A DNA stretch of 64,000 nt from Williamsia muralis NBRC 105860 (GTDB taxonomy: Bacteria; Actinomycetota; Actinomycetes; Mycobacteriales; Mycobacteriaceae). Position numbers and translations under genes: made by a program. Position 1 is the stretch's first letter; each line of letters starts with the position of its first letter. This document shows positions 18,182 through 27,345 of the stretch, one piece after another. The notes beneath the pieces were generated by a model. It did not search any database and was not told where the DNA came from. It worked only from the letters and a program-made list of their open reading frames with translations. The stretch is from positions 868,001 to 932,000 of the forward strand of contig NZ_BDAP01000002.1 in NCBI RefSeq assembly GCF_001598915.1. The letters run 5' to 3'.

Positions 18182-19287
18182 CAGACCCCGATGCGTCCAC
18201 GGTGAACACAGACATCCTGCGACCACATGCAGAGCAACTGTATGCGCACGAGCTGGCGGCGCTCGCCGACACCGACGACCGGCCCCGGCCGCCACACTGG
18301 AATCTGTCCCCAACAGCGGTGGTGACCTATCTGTTGGGCGGCACGCTGGACGACGGGACGACGATCTCTCCCAAATACATCGGGCCCCGGCGCCTGGTCG
18401 AGGTGGCGGTCGCGACACTTGCGACCGACCGGGCGCTGCTGCTGCTCGGGGTACCCGGTACAGCCAAGACGTGGATGTCCGAGCACCTCACAGCCGCCAT
18501 CAGCGGCCGCTCCACCCTGTTGATCCAGGGCACCGCCGGTACTCCGGAGGAAGCGATTCGCTACGGATGGAACTATGCCCGACTGCTGGCCGAGGGCCCG
18601 AGTGAGCAGGCGCTGGTTCCGTCACCGATCATGACCGCGATGCGTGAAGGGAAGATCGCACGCATCGAGGAACTCACTCGCATCCCGTCCGATGTACAGG
18701 ATGCGCTCATCACAGTGTTGTCGGAGAAGTCACTCCCGATACCCGAACTCGACACCGAAGTGCAAGCGGCCAAGGGATTTTCGGTGATCGCCACCGCGAA
18801 CAACCGGGACCGTGGTGTGAACGATCTGTCGTCGGCGCTTCGTCGTCGTTTCAACACGGTGGTCCTGCCGCTGCCCGCGACCGCCGACGAGGAGGTCGCG
18901 ATCGTGACGCAACGCGTCCAAGCCCTCGGGCAGACGCTGGAATTGCCGGAGATCCCGAGTGCCTCCGATGAGATCCGCCGGGTGGTCACGGTGTTCCGCG
19001 AACTGCGGTCGGGACTGACGGCTGACGGCAGGACCCGGGTGAAGCAGCCGTCGGGCACCTTGTCGACGGCCGAGGCGATCTCGGTGATCACGCACGGTGC
19101 GGTGATGTCGGCCCACTTCGGCGACGGTGTGCTCCGACCCTCCGACACTGCCGCGGGCATCCTGGGCGCCGTGGTCAAAGACCCGGTCGCCGATGCGGTG
19201 GTGTGGACGGAGTACCTGGAAGCCGTTGTGCGCGAACGCAAGGATTGGGCCGACTTCTACCGGGCGTGCCGAGAGGTCGGATCTTGA
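18178..19287 (+). CDS. MoxR-family AAA ATPase (YehL-like)
   Basis: Cytoplasmic AAA+ ATPase of 369 residues from a GTG at 18178 that overlaps the previous stop codon. The frame upstream of that GTG is the shadow of the DUF5691 gene. Walker A is GVPGTAKT (residues 91-98). The Walker B region reads KIARIEELTRIP, sensor 1 is VIATANN, and the arginine-finger block is SALRRRFN. MoxR ATPases act as chaperones that activate or remodel a target together with a VWA protein, which this operon also encodes. Catalytic motifs look complete, so it should hydrolyse ATP. Confidence 0.93.
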   Translation: MTDPDASTVNTDILRPHAEQLYAHELAALADTDDRPRPPHWNLSPTAVVTYLLGGTLDDGTTISPKYIGPRRLVEVAVATLATDRALLLLGVPGTAKTWMSEHLTAAISGRSTLLIQGTAGTPEEAIRYGWNYARLLAEGPSEQALVPSPIMTAMREGKIARIEELTRIPSDVQDALITVLSEKSLPIPELDTEVQAAKGFSVIATANNRDRGVNDLSSALRRRFNTVVLPLPATADEEVAIVTQRVQALGQTLELPEIPSASDEIRRVVTVFRELRSGLTADGRTRVKQPSGTLSTAEAISVITHGAVMSAHFGDGVLRPSDTAAGILGAVVKDPVADAVVWTEYLEAVVRERKDWADFYRACREVGS

Positions 19288-21686
19288 CGGCGGTGTCCGA
19301 ACTGAGTACCGGCACCACGCCACCGCAGGTGCTCGACACCGGGCGTCACGAAGATGTTGGTCCGGGCACCTACGTGCTCGGGATACGGCACCACGGGCCG
19401 GGTTCGGCCCGTGGGGTCCTGGCCGAGTTGAGTCGCATCGACCCGGACATCGTGCTGATCGAAGGACCGGCGGATGCCGACCCACTTGTGGGCTTCGTCG
19501 GGTCGGGCGAGATGTCGCCGCCTGTCGCCATCCTCGCGTATGCGGTAACCAAACCTGCGGTCGCGGCATTCTGGCCCTTCGCTGCGTTTTCTCCCGAGTG
19601 GCAGGCCATGCGCTGGGCCGTCGACAATGCTCGGCCGGTCCGATTCTGTGACCTCCCTGCTTCGATGGTGTTGGCCCACAGCGGTGGTGGTGGCCGGAGC
19701 GGGACCGAGCCGGCGGACGATGACCTCACCCTCGACCTGGCCGAACCGGGTGGGCTCGACGCGGGTGCCCCCGTACGGACCGATCCCATCGGAGTGCTCG
19801 CCGACGCGGCCGGGTACGACGATCCGGAACGATGGTGGGATGACGTCATCGAAACACGCTCGGATGGTGGGGGTTTTGATGCCATCGCCGAGGCCATGAC
19901 CGCGTTGCGCGAGGAACTTCCGCCGGTGGGCGATCTTGATGAACGACTACACGAGGAAAGACGCGAGGCGCATATGCGGCAGGTGCTGCGCAAAGCGCTC
20001 AAAGAGCCAGACGTGCAGAAGGTCGCGGTGATCTGCGGAGCGTGGCACGCCCCGGCGTTGATGGGAAAGTTGCCACCTGCAACCGCGGATGCGAAAGTGC
20101 TGCGGGGCACTCCCAAGGTCCGGGCAAAACTGGCGTGGGTGCCGTGGACACACTCGCGACTGGCGTTCACCTCGGGCTATGGCGCCGGGGTGGTGTCGCC
20201 CGGTTGGTACCACCACCTGTTCACGCAGCATCAGGACGTGATCACCCGGTGGCTGATCAAGGTCGCACACCTGTTGCGCGCCAAAGACATCGCGATCTCG
20301 TCTGCGCACATCATCGAGGCCGCCCGGCTCGCCGAGAGTCTGTCGACGCTCCGGCGGCGACCACTGCCGGGGCTCGCGGAGGTGAGCGAGGCGACCGAGG
20401 CGGTGATGTGCGACGGCGACGACACGGTGATGCGACTGATCGCCGACGAGCTGGTGATCGGGGAACAGCTGGGGTCCACGCCGGCGGACGCCCCGACGGT
20501 ACCTCTGGAGGCGGATCTGCGGGCTGTTGCCCGTTCGGCCCGGCTCAAGATCGAGCCCATGGTGCGCGAGCTCGTGCTGGACCTGCGCAGACCTCCTGAT
20601 CTGGCGAAGTCGGTTCTGCTGCATCGGCTTGCAGCTTTGTCGATCGACTGGGGCGTTCCGGAAGACGTGAGCGGTTCGGGCACCTTCAAGGAGGGCTGGC
20701 TCGTGGCGTGGAAGCCCGATTTCGCGGTCGACATCGTGGTCGCATCGGCGTGGGGGACCACGGTGGAGGCCGCCGCGACCAACAGGCTGATCGAGCGCGC
20801 GGTGAAGGCATCCCGGCTGTCCGGGGTCACCGCTGTGCTCGAGCAGGCGCTTCTTGCCGACCTCCCCGCCGCGGTGAGCCAGGTGCTGAACGCTCTACGC
20901 GACCGCGCTGCGCTCGACCGCGATGTGGAGCATCTGATGAGTGCTCTGCCTGCCCTGTCACGGGCCTTGCGCTACGGCGATGTGCGAGGCACCGACACCA
21001 GCGCCCTTGCCGACGTCACCACATCGTTGCTGGTCCGGGTCTCCGCGGGACTGCCCGCTGCGATCACCGGACTCGGCGCGGACGCTGCCGCCGAGTTCCG
21101 GACGTTGATCGATCAGGTGCACGAGGTGACTGCGCTGCTCGAACAGGGCGGGGTGGCCAGAGAAGAAGCAGCGAACTGGCGTGGCGTGCTCCGCGGCCTT
21201 GCCGATCGGCGGGATCTGCACGGTTCTCTGGTCGGTCGCATCGTCCGAATCCTGCTCGACTCCAGGGAGATCGACGGCGATGAGGCGGCAACGCGTTTGC
21301 ATCGTGCGCTCTCGGTGGGTGCTGTGCCGGCGGACAAGGCTGCCTGGATCGACGGTTTCATCGGTGGGGGAGGCCTGCTGCTGGTGCACGATCGGTCGCT
21401 GCTGGCCGTCATCGACCACTGGCTGGCCGGACTGCCCGACGAGCAGTTCACCGAACTGGTCCCGTTGCTGCGGCGCACGTTCAGTGTGTTCGAGGCCGGA
21501 ATCCGTCGCAACATCGCCGAGTCGGTGAAGGGTATCGGCGGAGGTGTGGTGCAGGTGGCGGCTCCGTCGTCGGTCGACCCGGAGCGTGCGGCGCCCGCTG
21601 TCGCCGTTGTCGCGGCGCTGCTCGGGCTGTCTGCCCCGCAGCCGCCCACACTGCCGGCGGCGAAGGATGGCGCTGATGACTCCTGA
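19284..21686 (+). CDS. DUF5682 protein (YehM-like) with TraB/TIKI-like motifs
   Basis: Large protein of about 800 residues. The likely start is TTG 19284, overlapping the previous TGA (TTGA) with GAGAGG before it; GTG 19293 is the alternative. Two GxxH motifs, GIRH at residues 33-36 and GAWH at 252-255, flank a Glu in VLIEGP (Glu60). GxxH-E-GxxH is the signature of the TIKI/TraB/EreA/ChaN-like superfamily, and the second motif context, VAVICGAWHAPAL, resembles the VVGxGHxxG of TraB. The C-terminal 400 residues are helical and unassigned. It may be the enzymatic effector of the complex, for example a metal-dependent hydrolase. That role is inferred, not known. Confidence 0.82.
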   Translation: MTAVSELSTGTTPPQVLDTGRHEDVGPGTYVLGIRHHGPGSARGVLAELSRIDPDIVLIEGPADADPLVGFVGSGEMSPPVAILAYAVTKPAVAAFWPFAAFSPEWQAMRWAVDNARPVRFCDLPASMVLAHSGGGGRSGTEPADDDLTLDLAEPGGLDAGAPVRTDPIGVLADAAGYDDPERWWDDVIETRSDGGGFDAIAEAMTALREELPPVGDLDERLHEERREAHMRQVLRKALKEPDVQKVAVICGAWHAPALMGKLPPATADAKVLRGTPKVRAKLAWVPWTHSRLAFTSGYGAGVVSPGWYHHLFTQHQDVITRWLIKVAHLLRAKDIAISSAHIIEAARLAESLSTLRRRPLPGLAEVSEATEAVMCDGDDTVMRLIADELVIGEQLGSTPADAPTVPLEADLRAVARSARLKIEPMVRELVLDLRRPPDLAKSVLLHRLAALSIDWGVPEDVSGSGTFKEGWLVAWKPDFAVDIVVASAWGTTVEAAATNRLIERAVKASRLSGVTAVLEQALLADLPAAVSQVLNALRDRAALDRDVEHLMSALPALSRALRYGDVRGTDTSALADVTTSLLVRVSAGLPAAITGLGADAAAEFRTLIDQVHEVTALLEQGGVAREEAANWRGVLRGLADRRDLHGSLVGRIVRILLDSREIDGDEAATRLHRALSVGAVPADKAAWIDGFIGGGGLLLVHDRSLLAVIDHWLAGLPDEQFTELVPLLRRTFSVFEAGIRRNIAESVKGIGGGVVQVAAPSSVDPERAAPAVAVVAALLGLSAPQPPTLPAAKDGADDS

Positions 21687-22848
21687 TGAATCAGACCCGG
21701 TGGAAGACACCAGGCTGCGACGGTGGCGAATGGTGGTGGGCACTGCGGCGGATGAGCCGCTCGGGACGCCCGATCCCGGACACATGCAAGGAATGGATCG
21801 GTCGCTGGCCGCCCTCTACGAGTCGGACCGTTCGCGCAGAGGCGGCTTGGGCGGGTCGGCGCCGTCGGTGGCCCGTTGGTTGGGCGACATTCGAAAGTAC
21901 TTCCCCTCGAACGTGGTTCAGGTTATGCAGCGAGACGCAGTCGAACGTCTGGGCATCACCAAACTGCTCGCCGAGCCGGAGTTGATGGATACCGTCGAGG
22001 CGAACATCGAGATGGTGAGCACACTGATCGGGCTCGGCAAGGCCATCCCGGAGACGTCGAGGGCATCGGCGCGCGCTCTGGTCCGCAAGGTGGTGGACGA
22101 CGTCGAGCGCCGAGTGGCCGACCAGACGCGTGCAGCCGTCACCGGTGCGCTGAACCGGGCGGCAACCACGCATCGCCCGCGACCGGGTGACATCGACTGG
22201 AATCGCACGATCGCCAGGAATCTGAAGCACTATCAGCCGGATTACCGCACGGTGATCCCCGAGCACCTGGTTGGGCATGGTCGGCGGGCCCGACATCTGG
22301 GGCGCGACGTCATCGTGGCCATCGACCAGTCGGCATCGATGGCGTCGTCGATCGTGTACGCGTCGATCTTCGGTTCGGTGCTGGCATCGATGCGGTCGGT
22401 GAAGACCTCTCTGGTGCTGTTCGACACCGAAATCGTTGATCTCACAGACGAACTGGAAGATCCGGTGGACGTCTTGTTCGGCGCGACCCTCGGCGGTGGT
22501 ACCGACATCAACCAGGCGATCGCGTATTGCCAGGGCCTGGTCACCCGACCTGCCGAGTCGATCTTTGTCCTCATCTCCGATCTCTACGAGGGCGGCCTCC
22601 GAGAGAAGATGCTGGCCCGGGTCGCTGCCATGACAGCGGCCGGGGTGCAGGTCATCGTGCTACTGGCGCTGTCCGATGAGGGTGCGCCGGTATTTGATCG
22701 GGACATCGCAACGGCTCTGTCCGCCATGGGCATACCGGCTTTTGCATGCACACCCGACGCTTTCCCAGAACTTCTTGCGGTGGCCATCGGTCGCGGCGAC
22801 ATCGCGGCTTGGGCGACGTCGAAGGAGCTCGCGGCGCGTGGGATGTGA
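21676..22848 (+). CDS. VWA-domain protein (YehP/CoxE-like)
   Basis: Last gene of the operon, 390 residues from ATG 21676, which has AAGGA 8-12 bases upstream and overlaps the DUF5682 gene by 11 bases; ATG 21667 is an alternative. The N-terminal half is helical with a basic segment. The von Willebrand factor A domain begins about residue 210 with an intact MIDAS motif DQSAS at 217-221, a later Thr in GGGTDINQ and an Asp in LISDLYEGG. VWA partners of MoxR ATPases bind Mg2+ and present the client. Its TGA abuts the stop codon of the convergent siderophore-receptor gene with no gap. Confidence 0.92.
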   Translation: MTPDESDPVEDTRLRRWRMVVGTAADEPLGTPDPGHMQGMDRSLAALYESDRSRRGGLGGSAPSVARWLGDIRKYFPSNVVQVMQRDAVERLGITKLLAEPELMDTVEANIEMVSTLIGLGKAIPETSRASARALVRKVVDDVERRVADQTRAAVTGALNRAATTHRPRPGDIDWNRTIARNLKHYQPDYRTVIPEHLVGHGRRARHLGRDVIVAIDQSASMASSIVYASIFGSVLASMRSVKTSLVLFDTEIVDLTDELEDPVDVLFGATLGGGTDINQAIAYCQGLVTRPAESIFVLISDLYEGGLREKMLARVAAMTAAGVQVIVLLALSDEGAPVFDRDIATALSAMGIPAFACTPDAFPELLAVAIGRGDIAAWATSKELAARGM

Positions 22849-23829
22849 TCAGGCGGGGATCTTGTCCGCCGCCGCCCCGATGAGGTTCAAGGCGTAGGGA
22901 ACGGAGTAGATCGTCGGTTCACTCAGTGCAGCTGCGTTGTTGTTGTTCACGTACACCACCGCACCGCTTTTGACGGCTGTCCGATTCGACCAGCCCGGTA
23001 GCGATTCGAACGCCGCCGGATCGCCGCCCAGTGGCCAGAGTACGAGCAAGTCGGAGTTCAGCAGATCGGTGCGTTCACGCGAGATCAGTACGCGTGTCTG
23101 GCCTTCGGCGACCTCTTTGACCTTGGGGTCGAGAACCATGCCCATCGACGACATCAACTTGCTGACCGGATCGGTGTCGTCGGCGACCACACCGACCTGA
23201 CCTTCCTGGGTCAGCTGTCCGAACGAGAATGTCTTGTTCTGTGCTGCAGGATGATCCGTCTTGAAGTCGGCGACCTGAGATTCCACATCGTCCACCAGTG
23301 ACTGGGCCTTGTCTTCTTTGCCGAAGATCCGGCCCGCCGTCAGTGTCACGTCTTGCCAGGAGTCCATGACCGCATCCTTGGCCATCACCGGAATGGTCGG
23401 GGCCACCTGGCTGATCCGCTTGTATTCGTCCTCGCTGCCGAGATATCCGGCGAGGATGAGATCTGGCGCGAGGGCAGCGAGTTGGGGGACGCTGATGGAT
23501 TCCGTGCCGAAATAGGTGATGACCTCGGCGTCGTTCTCCGGCGTCCATTCGAATCGGTTGTTCTCGCCGGCGTATCCCTCGGTCACGTACCGGGCTTTGA
23601 TCGGTTCGTCGAGTGCGAGGAGGGAATCGGTCCAGCTGCCCGTCAGCGTGACCACCGTCATCGGGTCGGAATCGATTGTGGTGGAACCGAACTGGTGCTC
23701 GACAACCACCGGTTCGTAAGCCCCGTTGTCGGAGGATTCGTCGTCTGGGGAGCTACAGCCTGCCGCCAGTAGCGACAAGGCAACCAGCACGCTGCCGATG
23801 ATTTTTCCGTGATCGAACGCCCGGCGCAT
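22849..23829 (-). CDS. Iron-siderophore ABC transporter substrate-binding lipoprotein
   Basis: Second solitary ferric-siderophore receptor in this window, 326 residues. The signal peptide ends in a lipobox LAAGC with Cys25. The mature protein shows VEHQFGSTTIDSDPMTVVTLTGS and APDLILAGYLGSEDEYKRIS, typical of the FecB/CeuE-like fold. No transporter subunits are next to it. A candidate IdeR box ends 26 bases before its start. It differs greatly from the receptor at 5637-6650, so the two probably take different siderophores. Confidence 0.93.
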   Translation of the reverse strand: MRRAFDHGKIIGSVLVALSLLAAGCSSPDDESSDNGAYEPVVVEHQFGSTTIDSDPMTVVTLTGSWTDSLLALDEPIKARYVTEGYAGENNRFEWTPENDAEVITYFGTESISVPQLAALAPDLILAGYLGSEDEYKRISQVAPTIPVMAKDAVMDSWQDVTLTAGRIFGKEDKAQSLVDDVESQVADFKTDHPAAQNKTFSFGQLTQEGQVGVVADDTDPVSKLMSSMGMVLDPKVKEVAEGQTRVLISRERTDLLNSDLLVLWPLGGDPAAFESLPGWSNRTAVKSGAVVYVNNNNAAALSEPTIYSVPYALNLIGAAADKIPA

Positions 23830-23854
23830 GCTTCACCCTTCACCAAAATCCAAC

Positions 23855-23873
23855 TTGAGTTAGGAGAGCCTAA
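23855..23873 (-). promoter_or_regulatory. Candidate IdeR/DtxR iron box
   Basis: Read on the minus strand, TTAGGCTCTCCTAACTCAA matches 13 of 19 positions of the IdeR consensus. The core GTTAGG-n4-CCTAAC is a perfect dyad. It lies just before the siderophore-receptor start. Confidence 0.65.
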
Positions 23874-23896
23874 CCATGCGTAGGGTTGAAAGGCAA

Positions 23897-25333
23897 CTAC
23901 TTCTTGGGTCCGGGGGCGCCAGGGGCAGCGGCCTTTGCTGCATCCGGGGCGTCGTACCCGCGATCGCCGTGCCGCTTTTGCATCCAGATGCCGATGGCCA
24001 CGATGATGACCGCCGAGATGGTCGACAACGTGATGGCGTCGCGTTGATCGGAGTCGAACGCCATCAGTATCAGCACGGCGACGATGAATACGATGACCAG
24101 TCCGGTGAGGTACGGGAACAGCCACATCCTCACGGCGGGAACCTGATCGCGGGCTCGCATCGACTTACCGAGTACCAGCTGGCTCACCGCGATGGACAGG
24201 TACACGAACAGCGCAACTGCGCCGCTGGTGGCCAGCAGGTAGCCGAAGATCTTGTCGGGGAGGACGTAATTGCCGATGACTGCGAGGAATCCCAGCACCA
24301 TCGATGCGAGCACCGACACCCACGGGACCCCGTTGGCCGTCAGCTTCTTGACCGCGGCGGGAGCCTCGTGCCGTTCGCCGAGCGAATACAACATCCGTGA
24401 TGCTGTGTACAACGCGGAGTTGAGGCACGATGCGACTGCCGTCAGCACCACCACGTCCATGATCTGCGCGGACGCGGGAATACCTATCGTCTCGAGCACT
24501 GTCTGATACGACCCGTCATCGAGCTGGTTGTAGGGCACAAGGGCCACCACCACGAAGATCGAACCGATGTAGAAGATGCTAATGCGCCAGATCACCGAGT
24601 TCACCGCGCGTGTGATGCCCTTTTCCGGGTCGGGTGATTCGGCCGCGGCGATGGTGACTATCTCGGTGCCCATGAAAGAGAACATCGTCACCAGCATGGC
24701 CGAGATGATCGCGGTGGATCCGTTCGGAAGGAAGCCGTCGGGCTCCCAGAGATGGCTGACCCCGCTGGTCTCCGAACCCGGGAACAAGCCGAGGATCGCC
24801 ACCACGCCGATCGCGATGAACGCAATGATGGCAACAACTTTGATCAAGGCGAACCAGAACTCGAACTCGCCGTAGTTCCCGACACTGATGAGGTTGGTGG
24901 CGGTGAGCAACAGTGTGACGGCAAGGGCCCAGATCCACTGTTCGCCGCCGATGAGTTTGCTGAAGATCTCCGCGGCCGCGGTGGCCTCCACAGGAATCAC
25001 CAGCACCCAGAACCACCAGTAGAGCCATCCGACGGAGAAGCCCGCCCAGCGCCCCAATGCCCTGTGCGAATAGACCGAGAAGGAACCCGTGTTGGGGTTG
25101 GCGGTGGCCATCTCGCCGAGCATGCGCATCACCAGCACCACAAGTGTTCCGGCAAGCGCGTACGAGATGATGACTGCCGGCCCGGCCTTCTCGATCGCAT
25201 TCGCTGAACCGACGAACAGCCCGGCACCGATGACGCCGGCGATCGAGATCATCGTGATGTGTCTGGGTTTGAGGCTGGTGCCCAACGTCGCCGACGTGGC
25301 CGATCCGCCGGGGTTCTTCTCTGTGGTGCTCAC
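23897..25333 (-). CDS. Amino-acid permease (APC family, GabP/AnsP-like)
   Basis: Cytoplasmic-membrane symporter of about 478 residues with twelve helices. The opening LGTSLKPRHITMISIAGVIGAGLFVGSANAIEKAGPA is the classical AAT-subfamily helix 1 with its unwound GVIGAGLF segment. The start is uncertain: a GTG at 25333 gives VSTTEKNPGG, a reasonable cytoplasmic tail, but lacks a good ribosome-binding site. The longer frame to 25495 has a Cys/Arg-rich non-family stretch. GABA or asparagine-type substrates are typical of close families. The 183-bp gap to the HNH gene holds no other recognisable gene. Confidence 0.88.
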   Translation of the reverse strand: MSTTEKNPGGSATSATLGTSLKPRHITMISIAGVIGAGLFVGSANAIEKAGPAVIISYALAGTLVVLVMRMLGEMATANPNTGSFSVYSHRALGRWAGFSVGWLYWWFWVLVIPVEATAAAEIFSKLIGGEQWIWALAVTLLLTATNLISVGNYGEFEFWFALIKVVAIIAFIAIGVVAILGLFPGSETSGVSHLWEPDGFLPNGSTAIISAMLVTMFSFMGTEIVTIAAAESPDPEKGITRAVNSVIWRISIFYIGSIFVVVALVPYNQLDDGSYQTVLETIGIPASAQIMDVVVLTAVASCLNSALYTASRMLYSLGERHEAPAAVKKLTANGVPWVSVLASMVLGFLAVIGNYVLPDKIFGYLLATSGAVALFVYLSIAVSQLVLGKSMRARDQVPAVRMWLFPYLTGLVIVFIVAVLILMAFDSDQRDAITLSTISAVIIVAIGIWMQKRHGDRGYDAPDAAKAAAPGAPGPKK

Positions 25334-25516
25334 GACTGAGCGTCCGTGCAGACGTTTCCGTGCCGCAGGATGACGCCGGGCGTCGACACAGCAGGCAGTG
25401 GGGTTGTTGTCGGCATGATGATCTGCCCTCTCGTTGCGCTGCGAGAAACTTGTTGCGCAGACTACCCCTTTGCGTCCGGCGCAAACCGCCGGCACCTGTC
25501 CACCTGTTGTGGCTTG

Positions 25517-27070
25517 TCAGCCCTCATCGTCCCTGCCGGCCGGGTCTTCCGGCGGGAGGTCTGGCGGCTGCGAATGGCTCTGCCGCATCAACCGATGTTC
25601 GTGTTCTCTGAGCGCTTCGTCGCGGGTGGCGATGACCTCGGCCCATTCGGCATCAACGGTTTCGCCCACGTGGTTGGCCCGGTTGACCCGCGGGACTTGA
25701 TCGGGATCAACACATGCCGGCGGGATCCAGGCGACCCGGCCCGCGTCGGCGCCTTCGGTGAGTATGACGGTATGCCACTGGTCAGGGCCGTCGCCGATCA
25801 TGGCGTGATGGGCGGGGCAGGCCGGCACCAGCTCATCGACATTGGTGAGGCCACCCAGAATCCACGCGTTCACGTGATGGATCTCGGCCCAGGTGGCCGG
25901 TTGGCGACAACCCGGGTGCGAACAGCCACGGTAGGCGGCGAACAACGCCAACCGCTGGCCCTGCTGGGCAACGCGTTTCGCCCGCGCGTAGTACAGGACT
26001 TCGGCCGAGTGATGTGCGAATACAGCCAACGACTTGTCTGAGCGAGCGGCGAGTTCGAGAGCGTCTTTGACTGGGAGATCCACCCCCGACGCGGTGGTTG
26101 CGATGCCTGCCACGTCGTCGAGTTGCTGCTTTGTCATCGTGATGATCACCTGGGCCGGCAACCCGCGGTGGGACGTGCCCAGAAGTTTGTATTCCAGGAC
26201 GGTGCGCAGAATCGCTTTGAACGCGTCGTGTTGGCGCTGGGCGGTGGTGCGGGTGTCGCGGTGGGCGGCCGACTCGATCAGTGCTTTGTGGTGGCCCGGA
26301 TCGTCGACGGCTCCGGCCGGGGAATCGGGGTCATCAGGGTTGTTCATGCCTGGGGCAGCCCACACATCGAGGACTGTCTTGAACAGTGCCAGTGTCTGCG
26401 GATCGAGGGTGCCGGTGATCTTGGCCATCAGATCTGCGCCCTGTTCGCCCACACTCAACCCGCGATTGCGTTTGCGGTCCTGCTCATCGGTCAGTGCGCC
26501 GTCGGGGTCGACCCGCGCCAGCACCTCGCGTCCACACTGGATCAGGTCGGTCGGATTCATCGTGCGCGCGTTGTCGACCATCCACGCATCGACAACGTCG
26601 AGTACCTCGGGCGCGGCCTTGTTGGGGATGTGTCTGCGCACATCGAGCATGACATCCATGTGCGCGAGACCAATTACTCCCTCCGCCAGCGCTTTTGCTG
26701 CTGCAGGGCACTTCGGCGGAAGCATCTCGCCCTGCAGGGAGTGAAGCCGGGCGACGGCATCCAATGCCTTCAGCCGCGATGACGCATCGCCGCGGGTCAC
26801 CCGCAACTCACTCATCACGAAGCGGTGCAAAGTCGGATGCCCGGCCTTGCGGAATGCGCCCCGATCTGACACTTCGAGTAGCCGTTGCAAACCTTGAAAA
26901 CCAAGGGCACGAACAGCTTTCTCGTTCATTCGTGCCGGCTCGCACACCGACGCGTCGTCAAGATCTGACGAAGACGCATCCGCTATTCGGTCCAGGACAG
27001 AACTCAGGTCTCGATACAGGCCGATCAACACCGGCGTCGCCGGTGGATCAAGAGAAGTGGTATCGGTCAT
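25517..27070 (-). CDS. DUF222 / 13E12-type HNH endonuclease protein
   Basis: Protein of 517 residues from ATG 27070 (MTDTTSLDPP), preceded by a G-rich ribosome-binding site. The N-terminal DUF222 domain spans roughly residues 30-330. The C-terminal HNH module reads CSHPGCRQPATWAEIHHVNAW with later CPAHH, giving the paired cysteines and the catalytic histidines. These proteins are numerous and repetitive in Mycobacteriales (REP13E12 in M. tuberculosis, a phage integration target). Nuclease activity is plausible but the cellular role is unknown. No integrase or attachment repeats are adjacent. Confidence 0.92.
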   Translation of the reverse strand: MTDTTSLDPPATPVLIGLYRDLSSVLDRIADASSSDLDDASVCEPARMNEKAVRALGFQGLQRLLEVSDRGAFRKAGHPTLHRFVMSELRVTRGDASSRLKALDAVARLHSLQGEMLPPKCPAAAKALAEGVIGLAHMDVMLDVRRHIPNKAAPEVLDVVDAWMVDNARTMNPTDLIQCGREVLARVDPDGALTDEQDRKRNRGLSVGEQGADLMAKITGTLDPQTLALFKTVLDVWAAPGMNNPDDPDSPAGAVDDPGHHKALIESAAHRDTRTTAQRQHDAFKAILRTVLEYKLLGTSHRGLPAQVIITMTKQQLDDVAGIATTASGVDLPVKDALELAARSDKSLAVFAHHSAEVLYYARAKRVAQQGQRLALFAAYRGCSHPGCRQPATWAEIHHVNAWILGGLTNVDELVPACPAHHAMIGDGPDQWHTVILTEGADAGRVAWIPPACVDPDQVPRVNRANHVGETVDAEWAEVIATRDEALREHEHRLMRQSHSQPPDLPPEDPAGRDDEG

Positions 27071-27345
27071 CGGTTGGTCCCCCCGGGCCTCGATCAACTG
27101 ATCCCAGACTACCTCGATGCTGACCATTTGTCGAACACGTGTTCGAGTACCGACAGTTGTGAGTGCCTCGACAGCACGAATCATTCTGCCGCGGCGCGGT
27201 ATTCGCCAGCCAATCGACTGTCGTGCTTCTCATCGGGTACGCGATCATCGCCGACGTCATGTCGGAGGCGTTGTCGACGTCGAAAGGCGTACCTCCACCG
27301 GGTGCGTAGCATCTGCGGACAAGGGCTGACGACGAAGGGCTTTTG
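27071..27345. other. Divergent intergenic region
   Basis: This gap separates the HNH protein and the F420-type oxidoreductase. No gene, long repeat or RNA-like structure was recognised. It should hold both promoters. Confidence 0.4.

Noticed and set aside
25517-27070. HNH/DUF222 gene as a marker of a prophage or integrated element
   Set aside because: No integrase, structural phage genes or attachment repeats are near it. Such genes are common single residents in this order.
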